Notes: generated by a model from the letters alone, not told the origin. A stretch of 64,000 bases of DNA from an uncultured Stenotrophomonas sp. (GCA_913775725.1 CAJYNG010000008.1:248001-312000), one strand, 5' to 3'; counted from the stretch's first letter, positions 1 to 8,081 are shown. A program made the numbers and translations.

Positions 1-1
1 G

Positions 2-445
2 CTGAACCCGATTCCCGAAGTACCGCCGGGCGACGTCGACCTGATCGCGCCACTGGGCACCATCGATGCGGGCGAGGCGGGCATCCGTGTCTCGGGCAAC
101 ATCAACCTGGCCGCATTGCAGGTGCTCAACGCGGCCAACATCCAGGTGCAGGGTGAGAGCAAGGGCCTGCCGGTGCTGGCCACGGTGAACGTCAATGCGC
201 TGGCATCGGCCAGTGCGGCAGCGAACAGCGCCAGCCAGGCGGCACAGGATGTGATGCGCAAGAGCCAGGACGACGCACGGCGCAACCAGCCGTCGGTGAT
301 CAGCGTGCAGATCCTCGGTTTCGGCAGTGGCACCAGCAGCATCAACCCGCCGGCGCGTGGCAACACCGCCAACAGCAGCTACGACGCCAACAGCGCGTTC
401 CAGTTCCCGCAGGCGAGCCGCGACGAGGGCACGCAGCGCCGGTAG
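2..445 (+). CDS. C-terminal end of filamentous haemagglutinin family protein (TpsA)
   Basis: This is the last ~147 residues of a large secreted adhesin-type protein whose start lies left of the window. The visible sequence (VDLIAPLGTIDAGEAGIRVS, then NINLAALQVLNAANIQVQG) is typical of the C-terminal part of filamentous-haemagglutinin family outer-membrane proteins (DUF3739 type). It ends in a Ser/Asn/Gly/Arg-rich tail. Such proteins are exported through the outer membrane by a TpsB/FhaC partner, and a TpsB gene lies 3 kb downstream on the same strand, with T2SS-like genes between. The family call rests on sequence resemblance only; the N-terminal TPS secretion domain cannot be seen here. Confidence 0.75.
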   Translation: MNPIPEVPPGDVDLIAPLGTIDAGEAGIRVSGNINLAALQVLNAANIQVQGESKGLPVLATVNVNALASASAAANSASQAAQDVMRKSQDDARRNQPSVISVQILGFGSGTSSINPPARGNTANSSYDANSAFQFPQASRDEGTQRR

Positions 446-458
446 CCCTCTTGCAACC

Positions 459-843
459 GTGCCGACCAACGGTCGGCACCCACCGTAGATCCACGCCATG
501 CGTGGATTCGATCGGGCCAGAGGAACGCACAGCATCGGGCCAGCCGCCACGGAACGGTGGCGGCCCCAGCCAGGACGGCACGGAGGGCAGGGAGCGGCCA
601 TCAGCGGTGAGGACCACCGACACGGCGCCGCCGGGTGCAGGAGCGCGCCCGGCGGCAGGAGCGACGCGCGAATGTGTCACGGTAGATGCCGATCTTGGTC
701 GGCAGTAGATCCACGCCATGCGTGGATGGCTGGGCCAGCTCCAGTGCCGACCAACGGTCGGCACCCACCAGGGCAGGCTCAATGCGAATGAGCCACGGTA
801 GATGCCGACCTTGGTCGGCAGTAGTTCCACGCCATGCGTGGAT
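459..843. repeat. Cluster of SMAG (GTAG) palindromic repeats
   Basis: Non-coding stretch between the adhesin gene and gspJ. It holds six short palindromes of the Stenotrophomonas GTAG family: GTGCCGACC...GGTCGGCAC at 459-479 and 744-764; GTAGATCCACG...CGTGGAT at 485-507 and 705-727; GTAGATGCCGA...TCGGCA at 682-704 and 798-820; plus a GTAGTTCCACG variant at 821-843. The units at 682-727 and 798-843 are head-to-tail pairs of the same two subfamilies, which suggests local duplication. A separate perfect 8-bp stem with 6-nt loop (GCCGCCAC/GTGGCGGC) is at 543-564. In RNA these would form hairpins that can end or stabilise transcripts from either side. No protein-coding signal is credible in this stretch. 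Confidence 0.9.
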
Positions 844-861
844 GCGTTGCGGGGAAGCGCC

Positions 862-1476
862 CTAAAGCTCCAGCACCCGGCGGTAACTCAACGGCCCGCG
901 CCCATCGCGCAGTCCCAACCGCAACTCAAGTCCGGTGGCCGGCAGCACTTCGCCGTCGCTGGGCAACATCGCCCACCCGGCACCCGGCTGCCACGCCCGC
1001 ACATCGAAGCGCTGCACCTCACGGGCTACCGCGATGCCCTTTGCCTGCTCCGGCGCCGGCAGTGGATACCGGTCAGTCGCCACACCACTCGCCCGCCACA
1101 GCGTATTGCCCTGCCGCCACCAGCGCACCCGCTGCCAGCGCAGCCCATCGCTGCCGACACTGCGGGTGATCTCCAGCGCGAAGCTCCCATCCGGGTGCCG
1201 TTCGCTCACCAGCGACGGGGGCAGCAATCGCTGCGGACGGTCCGCCGGGCGCACCGCGCCATTCATCAGTTCATCATCCGCGCGCATTTCGATATCACGC
1301 TGGAACTGCTGCAGCACGCGCAGCGCCGTCGTGGTCTCGGCATCGGCCTGGCGCAGACGCTGGTCGCTGCTGGCCACGCTGTCGAGCGTCCGCCAGCAGA
1401 TCAGCGCCAGTACGCCCATGATGGTGATCGCGATCATCACTTCGATCAGGGTGAAGCCTGTCGCGGCACGATTCAT
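862..1476 (-). CDS. gspJ: Type II secretion minor pseudopilin GspJ
   Basis: Inner-membrane minor pseudopilin that would sit at the tip of a type II secretion pseudopilus after cleavage by prepilin peptidase. The N-terminus reads MNRAATGFTLIEVMIAITIM: a short basic leader, the G/F cleavage site with Glu at +5, then a hydrophobic helix. The rest is the ~200-residue soluble domain usual for GspJ. I start at the ATG that overlaps the end of gspI (ATGA), not at the upstream in-frame ATG. It is last of a gspH-gspI-gspJ minus-strand set; no gspK follows, only SMAG repeats and the adhesin gene. Type IV pilus PilW is the main alternative, but order and length favour GspJ. Confidence 0.8.
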   Translation of the reverse strand: MNRAATGFTLIEVMIAITIMGVLALICWRTLDSVASSDQRLRQADAETTTALRVLQQFQRDIEMRADDELMNGAVRPADRPQRLLPPSLVSERHPDGSFALEITRSVGSDGLRWQRVRWWRQGNTLWRASGVATDRYPLPAPEQAKGIAVAREVQRFDVRAWQPGAGWAMLPSDGEVLPATGLELRLGLRDGRGPLSYRRVLEL

Positions 1477-1835
1477 TGCGCCGCCGTCCACGGCAGCTGC
1501 ATGCGCGCCAGCGACTGCCGCGGTGCATCTTCGGCAACCACACTCAGTTCCAGCTGCAGCTGCCCGTCACTCCCCGTGCCCAGATGCTGAAGCACCAGGA
1601 AACTGCTGCGCCCCTGCACACAGCGCTGCCGGGCATCCTGCGGTGCCTGTCCGCTCAGACGCAGTTCCTGCCAGCGATCCTGCGCGCACAACAGCGCCAG
1701 GCGACGGTCACGCAGCCGTGACTGGTCGTCGGTCGCCACTGCCACCGAGCGCATCACCGCCGCCAGCGCGATTGAAACGATCGCCAATGCGATCAGCACT
1801 TCGATCAGGGTGAACCCGCGCATGTTCTGCTTCAT
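1473..1835 (-). CDS. gspI: Type II secretion minor pseudopilin GspI
   Basis: Small minor pseudopilin (120 residues) of the pseudopilus tip. It carries the class III signal MKQNMRGFTLIEVLIALAIV, cleaved between G and F, followed by a compact domain containing two cysteines (CAQ and RCVQG). GspI is normally 120-130 residues, so it appears complete. Start and stop overlap by ATGA with gspH upstream and gspJ downstream, so the three are translationally coupled. Family knowledge puts GspI with GspJ and GspK in the tip complex; GspK is absent from this window. Confidence 0.8.
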   Translation of the reverse strand: MKQNMRGFTLIEVLIALAIVSIALAAVMRSVAVATDDQSRLRDRRLALLCAQDRWQELRLSGQAPQDARQRCVQGRSSFLVLQHLGTGSDGQLQLELSVVAEDAPRQSLARMQLPWTAAQ

Positions 1836-2278
1836 TGCACGACCTGCAACTGTCCGCTGCCATCATCACGAAGACGCAGTTTGCGGCCGTCCAGCGACAG
1901 TCCAAGCTCCCAGGCGATGCCGATCCACTCCGGGCTCAGCTCGATGGCGCTGGTGGGCTGCACTGCGATGCCCGCCACCTGCCACTTCTGCGGACGCAAC
2001 AGATCATCGCGCTCCACAGTCACCCAGCGGCCGCCTTCTCGGCGGCTGAAGCGGTAGCCGTTGGCATCGGCCTGCCAGCGCAGGGGGCGGCCATCGATAC
2101 GGGCCTCGTCACGCGCCACCTGCAGGCGCTGCGCCAACCGCTCGGCCTCCTGTCGCAGCTGCCGGCCCGGGTCGAGCAGGCTGCCCAGGCCCAGGCCGAT
2201 GCCCGCCGTGCAGATGCCGATGATCACCAGCACCACCATCAGCTCCAGCAGGGTGAAACCACGCGGCACGTGCTGCAT
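1832..2278 (-). CDS. gspH: Type II secretion pseudopilin GspH
   Basis: Minor pseudopilin of 148 residues. The leader MQHVPRGFTLLELMVVLVII gives the G/F cleavage site, Glu +5 and hydrophobic helix; the globular part has the family's conserved run ARDEARIDGRPLRW. An in-frame ATG lies 48 nt upstream, but the chosen ATG has a strong AGGAGG ribosome site 7-8 nt before it, which decides the start. First gene of gspH-I-J on the minus strand, divergent from the gspC-like gene, with about 115 nt between them for promoters. FimT-type pilins look similar; linkage to gspI, gspJ and gspC supports T2SS. Confidence 0.8.
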   Translation of the reverse strand: MQHVPRGFTLLELMVVLVIIGICTAGIGLGLGSLLDPGRQLRQEAERLAQRLQVARDEARIDGRPLRWQADANGYRFSRREGGRWVTVERDDLLRPQKWQVAGIAVQPTSAIELSPEWIGIAWELGLSLDGRKLRLRDDGSGQLQVVQ

Positions 2279-2393
2279 CGACGTTGCCTCCTGTCCGGGT
2301 CGATACCTGTCAGCGTAGGCCGGCATGATGAAACAAAAGCGTCAGCCACAGCTGCTAGCGTAGGCGGACACGAACGTGGCGGTGGTGCGGAAC

Positions 2394-2843
2394 ATGGATG
2401 GCAGGCGCTGGGATCGCAATCGCATACTGACGCTGCTGGCGGCGACGCTGCTGCTGGCCGTGGTGACCTATTGGGGTGTCACCCTGTCTGCGGTGGCGCC
2501 AGCGGCCGCGGCCAGCGAGGCGAAAGCCGAGGCACCGGGAAGGCCGATGTTCGATGCAGTGGCCAGCTTGCCGCTGGTTCGCCTGCTGTCCCCCGGTGCG
2601 GTGCAGACCGAGGTGGTGGTGCTGGGCGTGATGGCCGGTGACCATGCGCCATTGGCCCTGCTCTCGGTGGATGGACGCCCGGCGGAAGCGTATGCGCCCG
2701 GCCAACGACTCGGACCCTGCACGGTGCTGGCCAGCATCAGTGCCAGCGCGGTGGAACTGAACCAGGCTGGGCAATCGCGCAGCCTGCCGGTGCCCGAGCT
2801 GCCGCCGGTGCCGACCGATGGCATCGTGCCGGCCGCCTTGTAG
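2394..2843 (+). CDS. gspC: GspC-like type II secretion protein (T2SSC/N homology region)
   Basis: Bitopic inner-membrane protein linking the T2SS inner platform to the outer-membrane secretin. A short cytoplasmic tail is followed by one membrane helix (residues ~9-27), an Ala-rich linker, and an HR-like beta domain (VVVLGVMAG... LALLSVDGRPAEAY... ELNQAGQSRSLPVPELP). There is no PDZ or coiled-coil region, so it is shorter than classical GspC. I use the ATG; a GTG 18 nt upstream is also possible. The gene is divergent from gspHIJ. Its TAG stop is formed by the GTAG end of a SMAG repeat. The secretin, ATPase and major pseudopilin genes are not in this window. Confidence 0.68.
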   Translation: MDGRRWDRNRILTLLAATLLLAVVTYWGVTLSAVAPAAAASEAKAEAPGRPMFDAVASLPLVRLLSPGAVQTEVVVLGVMAGDHAPLALLSVDGRPAEAYAPGQRLGPCTVLASISASAVELNQAGQSRSLPVPELPPVPTDGIVPAAL

Positions 2844-2921
2844 GGCCGAGCCTGCGCTCGGCTGCTTCAGCTTGGCCTCGTCGACGGATACAAAGACAGC
2901 CGAGCATGGGCTCCGCGCTAC
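2840..2921. repeat. SMAG inverted dimer
   Basis: Two GTAG-ended palindromes in opposite orientation: GTAGGGCCGAGCC...GGCTGC at 2840-2865 and its mirror CAGCCGAGCATGG...CTAC at 2897-2921. The pair could fold as one long hairpin. It separates the convergent gspC-like gene and the small minus-strand gene that follows, so it may act as a bidirectional terminator. Confidence 0.85.
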
Positions 2922-2933
2922 AGAGGCGCAGGC

Positions 2934-3269
2934 TCAGCGCGCCGGGCGCTGCGGTACCACCGAACGACCAAAGGCATCGCCCATGCGCTGTCGTGTGCCT
3001 TCCAGGTTGTACTGCATCAGCTGGTTTCCGGGCTGCCGCATCAGGCGTTCGGCCTCCGGCAGCGCCGGTGACTTCGCCGCTTTCGATGCTGGCGCCAGCT
3101 TGCGCTGCAGGCAGTCCCAGGCCGGAATCCGCTCGCCGTTGACCTGTACTTCGATGCAAGGCGCGGCATCGTCCTGCGTCTTCGCCTCTCCGGCGCGAAC
3201 CGGGGCCAACACCAGCAGCAACGCAAGGGCGAGGGCAGCGCGCAGTTTCACCATCAATGATTCACGCAT
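2934..3269 (-). CDS. Small secreted protein of unknown function
   Basis: I do not recognise this 111-residue protein. It begins MRESLMVKLRAALALALLLV and continues to a likely signal-peptidase site after APVRAGEA, so the mature protein of ~85 residues is probably periplasmic. It has two cysteines (PCIEVQVNGERIPAWDC) that could form a disulfide and a basic Pro/Arg C-terminus. The start is chosen for a GGGAG ribosome site ~8 nt upstream; the second Met (codon 6) is an alternative. It is transcribed away from the tpsB operon, sharing a ~190-nt intergenic region that carries nested palindromes, so co-regulation with two-partner secretion is possible. Confidence 0.6.
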   Translation of the reverse strand: MRESLMVKLRAALALALLLVLAPVRAGEAKTQDDAAPCIEVQVNGERIPAWDCLQRKLAPASKAAKSPALPEAERLMRQPGNQLMQYNLEGTRQRMGDAFGRSVVPQRPAR

Positions 3270-3349
3270 CTCGAATCTCCCGCAGCAATCGACGTTCTGC
3301 AATGAAGACGTGTGGCGAAGGCAGGGTCCGCCTGCGTGCGTTGTGGCGC

Positions 3350-3396
3350 CGTCAAAAGATGACAGTGCTGTCACAAAACTGTTGGCGGTTTTGACG
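3350..3396. promoter_or_regulatory. Nested inverted repeats upstream of tpsB (possible operator)
   Basis: An 8-bp inverted repeat CGTCAAAA (3350-3357) / TTTTGACG (3389-3396) encloses a second perfect palindrome TGACAGTGCTGTCA (3360-3373). It lies between the divergent small secreted protein gene and tpsB, ~65 nt before the tpsB start. The arrangement suits a regulator binding site or a leader hairpin; which regulator is unknown. Confidence 0.45.
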
Positions 3397-3461
3397 CGAC
3401 GTACACGTCCTGTTGGTAGACCCACGCGCCGCTCCATGGCCATTTCCTTCGATACGACGCG

Positions 3462-5087
3462 ATGCCTTCGATGACTCCTGTTCTGTGCCGAGCCGTCCGC
3501 CTTCCCTTGCGCCTGCATCCCTTGGTGCTGGCCCTGGCCGCGATGCCGCTGCCGTTGTTCGCGCAGGAGGCGGCGCCTGCGCCCAGCGTGAACATCAATG
3601 AATACATCGTGCGCGGCAATACCGTGCTCGATCCGCGCCAGATCGAGCGCGCGGTCGAGCCCTTCCTCGGCCCGGGAAAGACCCTGGCCGATGTCGAGAA
3701 GGCACGCGATGCAGTCAATGCGCTGTACCAGCAGGCGGGCTACCAGTCGGTCTACGTGGAGCTGCCCGAGCAGCAGGTCAGTGGTGGCGTGGTGCTGCTG
3801 AAGGTACAGCAGACACCGATCGGCCAGCTGCGGGTCGTGGGAACGAAACACGAATCGCCCGAGCGCATCCGCGAACGCGTGCCGGCGCTGGCGGAAGGCA
3901 AGGTGCCGGACTTCGACCAGGCCCAGAAAGAACTGACCGCGCTGAATGAGGGCGGGCGCCGCCAGGTGCTGCCGCTGGTGCGCGAAGGCCAGGTGCCGGG
4001 CACGATGGATGTGGACCTGCAGGTCGAAGAAAAGTCGCCGTGGCGTGCCAGCGCGTCACTCAACAACGACCACAGCGCCGACACCGAGAAGCTGCGCCTG
4101 AGTGCATCGCTGGCCTACGACAACCTGTGGAAGCGCGGGCACAGCGCCAACATCGGCGTGTACCTGGCGCCGGAAGATACAAAGCAGGCCAAGGTGTTCT
4201 CGGCCTCGTACATGATGCCGTTCGAAGGCACGCCGTGGAGCCTGGAAGCGTCCGGCTACAAGTCCGACAGCCGCGTGCTGAACGCGGGTGGGCAGGTCGG
4301 TACCGGCACTGGCACCAATGTGATCGGCAATGGCCATTCGATTGGCGTCAAGCTCAACTATCGACTGGCCGGCAGCAGCCAGTGGTGGCGCCAGCTGAGC
4401 CTCGGCGTGGATTTCAAGGACACCGAGGAAGACACGCAGATGGGCAAGGACAGCCTGAAGACGCCGCTGAAGTACGCGCCGATCACCCTGGCGTTTGTCG
4501 GTGTGCGCCAGGGCGAGCAGGATCAGTTGAGCATCAACACCCAGCTGGTGGCCGGCACCCGTCGGCTGTTCGGCTATGGCAGCGATGCCATCGGGTTCGG
4601 GCAGAAGCGCTACTGGGCGGACCCCAGCTTCGTCGCGTTCAAGGCGGACGTCGCCAACACGCATACCTTCGGCAGCGACTGGCAGTGGTATGCACGCGGT
4701 TCGCTGCAGGTGACCGATGCGCCATTGGTGTCGGCCGAGCAGTTCGCCGCCGGTGGCATGTACACCGTGCGTGGCTATCTCTCGGCCGAGGCGATCGGCG
4801 ATTACGGCGGCCTGGCCAGCCTGGAATGGCGCACCCCGGCATGGTCGTTGTGGAGCGGTACCGACCTGCGCGTCTACAGCTTTGCCGACGCGGCCTACCT
4901 GCGCCTGCGCCAGCCGCTGCCCGATCAGCGTGACAAGTACAACCTGGCTTCGGTCGGCCTGGGTGCGCAGCTGCGCCTGGGCGAACACCTGCAACTGCGC
5001 CTGGACTATGCCTGGCCCTATGCCGATGGCCCGGTTACGCGCAAGGACGACCCGCGCCTGCATTTCAACATCAGCACCAGTTACTGA
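3462..5087 (+). CDS. TpsB-type outer-membrane transporter (ShlB/FhaC/HecB family)
   Basis: Omp85-superfamily beta-barrel that exports a partner adhesin in two-partner secretion. A signal peptide (to about residue 35, LFAQEAAPAP) is followed by a POTRA_2-like domain (~residues 45-120, NINEYIVRGNTVLDPRQIER), a second POTRA region, and a barrel of ~350 residues ending in an aromatic residue (NISTSY). The hallmark lid-loop motif VRGY is at residues 436-439 (GGMYTVRGYLSAEAIGDYGG). Length (541) is normal. ATG codons at 3462 and 3471 are both possible; neither has a strong ribosome site. It heads an operon with ExbB-like, ExbD, TonB and porin genes; the adhesin fragment at the left edge is the likely substrate. 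Confidence 0.88.
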   Translation: MPSMTPVLCRAVRLPLRLHPLVLALAAMPLPLFAQEAAPAPSVNINEYIVRGNTVLDPRQIERAVEPFLGPGKTLADVEKARDAVNALYQQAGYQSVYVELPEQQVSGGVVLLKVQQTPIGQLRVVGTKHESPERIRERVPALAEGKVPDFDQAQKELTALNEGGRRQVLPLVREGQVPGTMDVDLQVEEKSPWRASASLNNDHSADTEKLRLSASLAYDNLWKRGHSANIGVYLAPEDTKQAKVFSASYMMPFEGTPWSLEASGYKSDSRVLNAGGQVGTGTGTNVIGNGHSIGVKLNYRLAGSSQWWRQLSLGVDFKDTEEDTQMGKDSLKTPLKYAPITLAFVGVRQGEQDQLSINTQLVAGTRRLFGYGSDAIGFGQKRYWADPSFVAFKADVANTHTFGSDWQWYARGSLQVTDAPLVSAEQFAAGGMYTVRGYLSAEAIGDYGGLASLEWRTPAWSLWSGTDLRVYSFADAAYLRLRQPLPDQRDKYNLASVGLGAQLRLGEHLQLRLDYAWPYADGPVTRKDDPRLHFNISTSY

Positions 5088-5125
5088 CCCTTCCCTTGAA
5101 CATGCGTTCTCCGGAGACCCTTCGC

Positions 5126-6910
5126 ATGGACCGTTTGCTTTCCCGAGTGTTGTTGCTGCTGGCCGCGCTAGTTGCGCTGCCGGCCGCCGCGGCCGATGCC
5201 AATTGGTGGCAGGCCGAATGGAAGTACCGCAAGCCGATCACCGTCGACGCCGGCCCGCAGGGCGCGGGGCTGGCCGGTGATCCGGGTCGCACGCCGCTGC
5301 TGCTGCGCCTGCATACCGGCAACTTCGGTTTCGACGGCACCCAGGACGCGGGCAACGATCTACGTTTCGTTTCGGGTGATGGCCGCACCGTGCTGGCCCA
5401 CCAGATCGAACAGTTCGATCCCAAGCTTGGCCTGGCCTTGGTCTGGGTGGACGTACCGGCGGTCAGTGCTGCTGCGCCGCAGACGATCTGGATGTATTAC
5501 GGCAACGAGAAGGCCCCGGCCAGCGGCAATGGCCAGCAGGTGTTCGATCCGGACTACACGCTGGTCTACCACTTTGCCGAGGCCAATGCGCCAGCACGCG
5601 ACACCACCGCCTACGGCAACAATGCCGGTGCCGTGGTGCCGCCTGCCGAGGGTTCGGTGATCGGTCGCGGCGTGCAGTTGGGCGCAGGCCCGCTGCCGTT
5701 GCCGGCCAGCGCGTCGCTTGCGCAGGAAGCAGGAGCGCCGCTCACCGTCTCTGGCTGGATCAAGCCGGGCAGCAACAACGCCGCGCAGGCGATCTATGCC
5801 CGTCGTGACGGTGCTTCCGAACTGGTGCTGGGCATCGAGAACCGGGTGCCGTTCGTGCAGCTCAATGGCCAGCGCAGCACGCCGGCACAGCCGATCCCGG
5901 AAGGGCAATGGGCGCACGTGGCACTGGCCGCGGAGAAGGGCGCACTGCAGTTGTACCTCAACGGCCGCGTGGTGGCCCAGCTGAGCGGCGAGCTGCCGGC
6001 GCTGGGCACTGCGCCGATGGTGGGCGCCGATGCGCCTGGCGCGGTGCAGCCGCTCGCCAACTTCGAGGGCGCACTGGATGAGCTGCGTATCTCGCGTGTG
6101 GCACGTCCGGCGGCGCTGCTGCTGGCCGATGCCACCGCACAGGGCGCCGATTCGCGCCTGATCAGCTACGGTGCCGACGAGCAGTCGGCTGGCCAGAGCC
6201 ACTTCGCCTTCATCCTCAAGGCGATGCCGTTCGATGCCTGGGTGGTGGTCGCCATCCTTGGCCTGATGATGCTGCTGTCGTGGGCGATCATGATTGCCAA
6301 GAGCCGCCACTTCGGCCGTACCAGCAAGGCCAATGCGGTGTTCACCGAGAGCTTCGGCAAGCTGTCTGGCGTCCCGCTGCGCACCCTGTCGGATATGGAT
6401 CGCCAGGGCAAGGCACCGACCGCCATGCGCGATGGCTCGTTGTGGCGCATCTACCAGGTGGCCATCGATGAAATGCAGCAGCGCCACCAGCGCGACGGCA
6501 ACAGTGGCTACCTGAGTGGCGCCACCATCGCCGCGATCCGCGCCTCGATGGATGCGGTGATGGTGCGCGAGCAGGAAGCGATGGCACGGCGCATGAACTG
6601 GCTGTCGACCACCATCGAAGGCGCGCCGTACGTGGGCCTGTTCGGTACCGTGATCGGCATCATGCTGGTGTTCGTGGTGGCGGCGATGGCCGGCGCGGTG
6701 GACATCAATTCGGTGGCACCGGGCATGGCCGCGGCGCTGCTGTGTACCGCCGCCGGCCTTGGCGTCGCGATCCCGGCACTGTTCGGCTACAACTACCTGG
6801 GTGCACGCGCCGAAGCGATCGGCGCGGACATGGCGGTGTTCATCGACGAGTTCGCCGCGCGCCTGGCCGAAGAGCAGGACGGGCGCGGCCCGGCCGCGGT
6901 CCAGGGCTGA
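5126..6910 (+). CDS. DUF2341/LamG-ExbB fusion (MotA/TolQ/ExbB proton channel)
   Basis: Unusual fusion of 594 residues. After a signal peptide (cleavage near AAAADA) come a DUF2341 domain (~45-135, WKYRKPITVD ... IWMYYGNEK), a LamG/concanavalin-A-like lectin fold (~185-330, PLTVSGWIKPG ... FEGALDELRISR), a membrane helix (~365-392) and a C-terminal ExbB domain with two more helices (~496-523 and ~531-562, PYVGLFGTVIGIMLVF). ExbB partners with ExbD and TonB to use proton-motive force, and both follow immediately. The lectin-like part should face the periplasm. The ATG at 5126 has GGAG 9 nt upstream and gives a clean signal peptide, preferred over ATG codons at 5096 and 5102. Confidence 0.85.
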   Translation: MDRLLSRVLLLLAALVALPAAAADANWWQAEWKYRKPITVDAGPQGAGLAGDPGRTPLLLRLHTGNFGFDGTQDAGNDLRFVSGDGRTVLAHQIEQFDPKLGLALVWVDVPAVSAAAPQTIWMYYGNEKAPASGNGQQVFDPDYTLVYHFAEANAPARDTTAYGNNAGAVVPPAEGSVIGRGVQLGAGPLPLPASASLAQEAGAPLTVSGWIKPGSNNAAQAIYARRDGASELVLGIENRVPFVQLNGQRSTPAQPIPEGQWAHVALAAEKGALQLYLNGRVVAQLSGELPALGTAPMVGADAPGAVQPLANFEGALDELRISRVARPAALLLADATAQGADSRLISYGADEQSAGQSHFAFILKAMPFDAWVVVAILGLMMLLSWAIMIAKSRHFGRTSKANAVFTESFGKLSGVPLRTLSDMDRQGKAPTAMRDGSLWRIYQVAIDEMQQRHQRDGNSGYLSGATIAAIRASMDAVMVREQEAMARRMNWLSTTIEGAPYVGLFGTVIGIMLVFVVAAMAGAVDINSVAPGMAAALLCTAAGLGVAIPALFGYNYLGARAEAIGADMAVFIDEFAARLAEEQDGRGPAAVQG

Positions 6911-6920
6911 GGGGCGCGCC

Positions 6921-7334
6921 ATGGGCCAGAAGGCGAAGTTCGGCATCAAGAAGCGCGAGAAGGGCATCAACGTGACGCCCTTCGTGGACGTGCTGCTGGT
7001 GGTGCTGGTGATCTTCATCCTGACCAGCAACGCCTCCATTCCCGGCATCGAGGTCAACCTGCCGAAGGCCAGCAACAGCACGGCGTTGGAGAAGCCGAAG
7101 ACCAAGGCGATCACCATCGACCCCAGTGGACAGGTGTTCCTGGATGCCTACCCGGTAACCATGGCCGAGCTGGAAGATCGTCTGCGCACCGAGCGCGCGA
7201 CCACGCCGGATTTCCCGGTGATCGTGCGCGGTGATGCGCAGGTGCAGTACGCCCGCGTGGTCGAGGTGCTGGACCTGCTGCGGCGGCTGGAGCTGGCCCA
7301 GGTCGGCCTGGTCACCGGCAAGGCGCAGGGCTGA
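6921..7334 (+). CDS. exbD: ExbD/TolR family biopolymer transport protein
   Basis: Inner-membrane partner of ExbB (137 residues). It has a basic cytoplasmic start, one membrane helix with the proton-carrying Asp in NVTPFVDVLLVVLVIFIL, then a periplasmic domain (GIEVNLPKAS ... PVIVRGDAQVQYARVVEVLD). Start is set by a GAGGGG ribosome site 7 nt upstream and the typical MGQKAKFGIK beginning. It lies 10 nt after the ExbB fusion and 3 nt before tonB, so the three are surely co-transcribed. This set seems dedicated to the two-partner secretion locus. Confidence 0.92.
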   Translation: MGQKAKFGIKKREKGINVTPFVDVLLVVLVIFILTSNASIPGIEVNLPKASNSTALEKPKTKAITIDPSGQVFLDAYPVTMAELEDRLRTERATTPDFPVIVRGDAQVQYARVVEVLDLLRRLELAQVGLVTGKAQG

Positions 7335-7337
7335 GGC

Positions 7338-8039
7338 ATGACGGCCCATCAACCCCCTCGGCCGGAGCCCGGCATGCGCGATCGCCAGTTGCTGGTGACC
7401 GTCGCGCTGGTGCTGGCCGCGTTGCTGGTGCTCGGCATCGCCGTGTGGTGGATGCTGTTCAAGGACACCGCCAGCACCCGCCGGCCGGTGGTGCAGCCAC
7501 CGATGCTGGCGCTGCCACCACCCCCTCCGCCGCCTCCGCCGCCGCCGGAAAAGCCACCGGAGCCGGAGACGCCGCCGGAAGAGACCATTCCCGAGCCGGA
7601 GCCGCTGGATCAGCCGACGCCCGCCGAAGAGCCGACGCCGACCCCGGACAACGCCGACCCGGTGACGATGAATGCCGATGCGCAGGCCGGTGGCGACAAC
7701 TTCGGCATCCAGTCCGGCAGTGGCGGCGGTTCGTCCGGCGTCGGCCGTGGCGGCGCCGGCAATGCCACCTATGGGCGCTATCTCGGCTATCTGATGCAGC
7801 AGGCGATCTCGCGCGACGACAAGGTCAAGCGCCTGGCGTTCCAGCTGCAGGTGAATGTGTGGCTGTCCAACGATGGCCGCCTGGAAAAGGTCGAGCTGGT
7901 GCGTGGCAGTGGCAACGAGGAGGCCGACGCGGCCGTGCTCGATGCGCTGCGACGCATCGGCAAGGTCGACCAGGCACCGCCGCCGTCGCTCGATTTCCCC
8001 GCCCGCGTGCTGATCCAGGGCCGCCGGCCCGGGGCCTGA
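7338..8039 (+). CDS. tonB: TonB-family energy transducer
   Basis: 233-residue TonB-like protein: cytoplasmic tail, one membrane helix (~residues 17-37), a Pro-rich spacer (10 consecutive prolines, then Pro/Glu repeats, ~53-100), a Gly-rich linker and a C-terminal TonB domain (QLQVNVWLSNDGRLEKVELV ... VLDALRRIGKV). It would carry energy from ExbB/ExbD to an outer-membrane protein. It begins 3 nt after exbD. No TonB-dependent receptor is in this operon; the outer-membrane candidates are TpsB and the porin, neither a classical TonB client. Confidence 0.88.
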   Translation: MTAHQPPRPEPGMRDRQLLVTVALVLAALLVLGIAVWWMLFKDTASTRRPVVQPPMLALPPPPPPPPPPPEKPPEPETPPEETIPEPEPLDQPTPAEEPTPTPDNADPVTMNADAQAGGDNFGIQSGSGGGSSGVGRGGAGNATYGRYLGYLMQQAISRDDKVKRLAFQLQVNVWLSNDGRLEKVELVRGSGNEEADAAVLDALRRIGKVDQAPPPSLDFPARVLIQGRRPGA

Positions 8040-8081
8040 TTCCCGACCTCCGTGATTTCCCTTCTTTTGATGAGAACCGTG

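Noticed and set aside
862-2278. Type IV pilus minor pilins (FimT/PilV/PilW)
   Set aside because: Lengths, ATGA-coupled order H-I-J and the divergent GspC-like gene fit T2SS better.
5360-7117. Very long open frame on the minus strand
   Set aside because: It mirrors the real ExbB fusion gene in high-GC DNA, has His/Arg-rich low-complexity translation and no ribosome site.
7500-7640. Possible tandem DNA repeat in the TonB gene
   Set aside because: It is the Pro/Glu-rich spacer normal for TonB proteins, coded by repetitive CCG/CCA/GAG codons.
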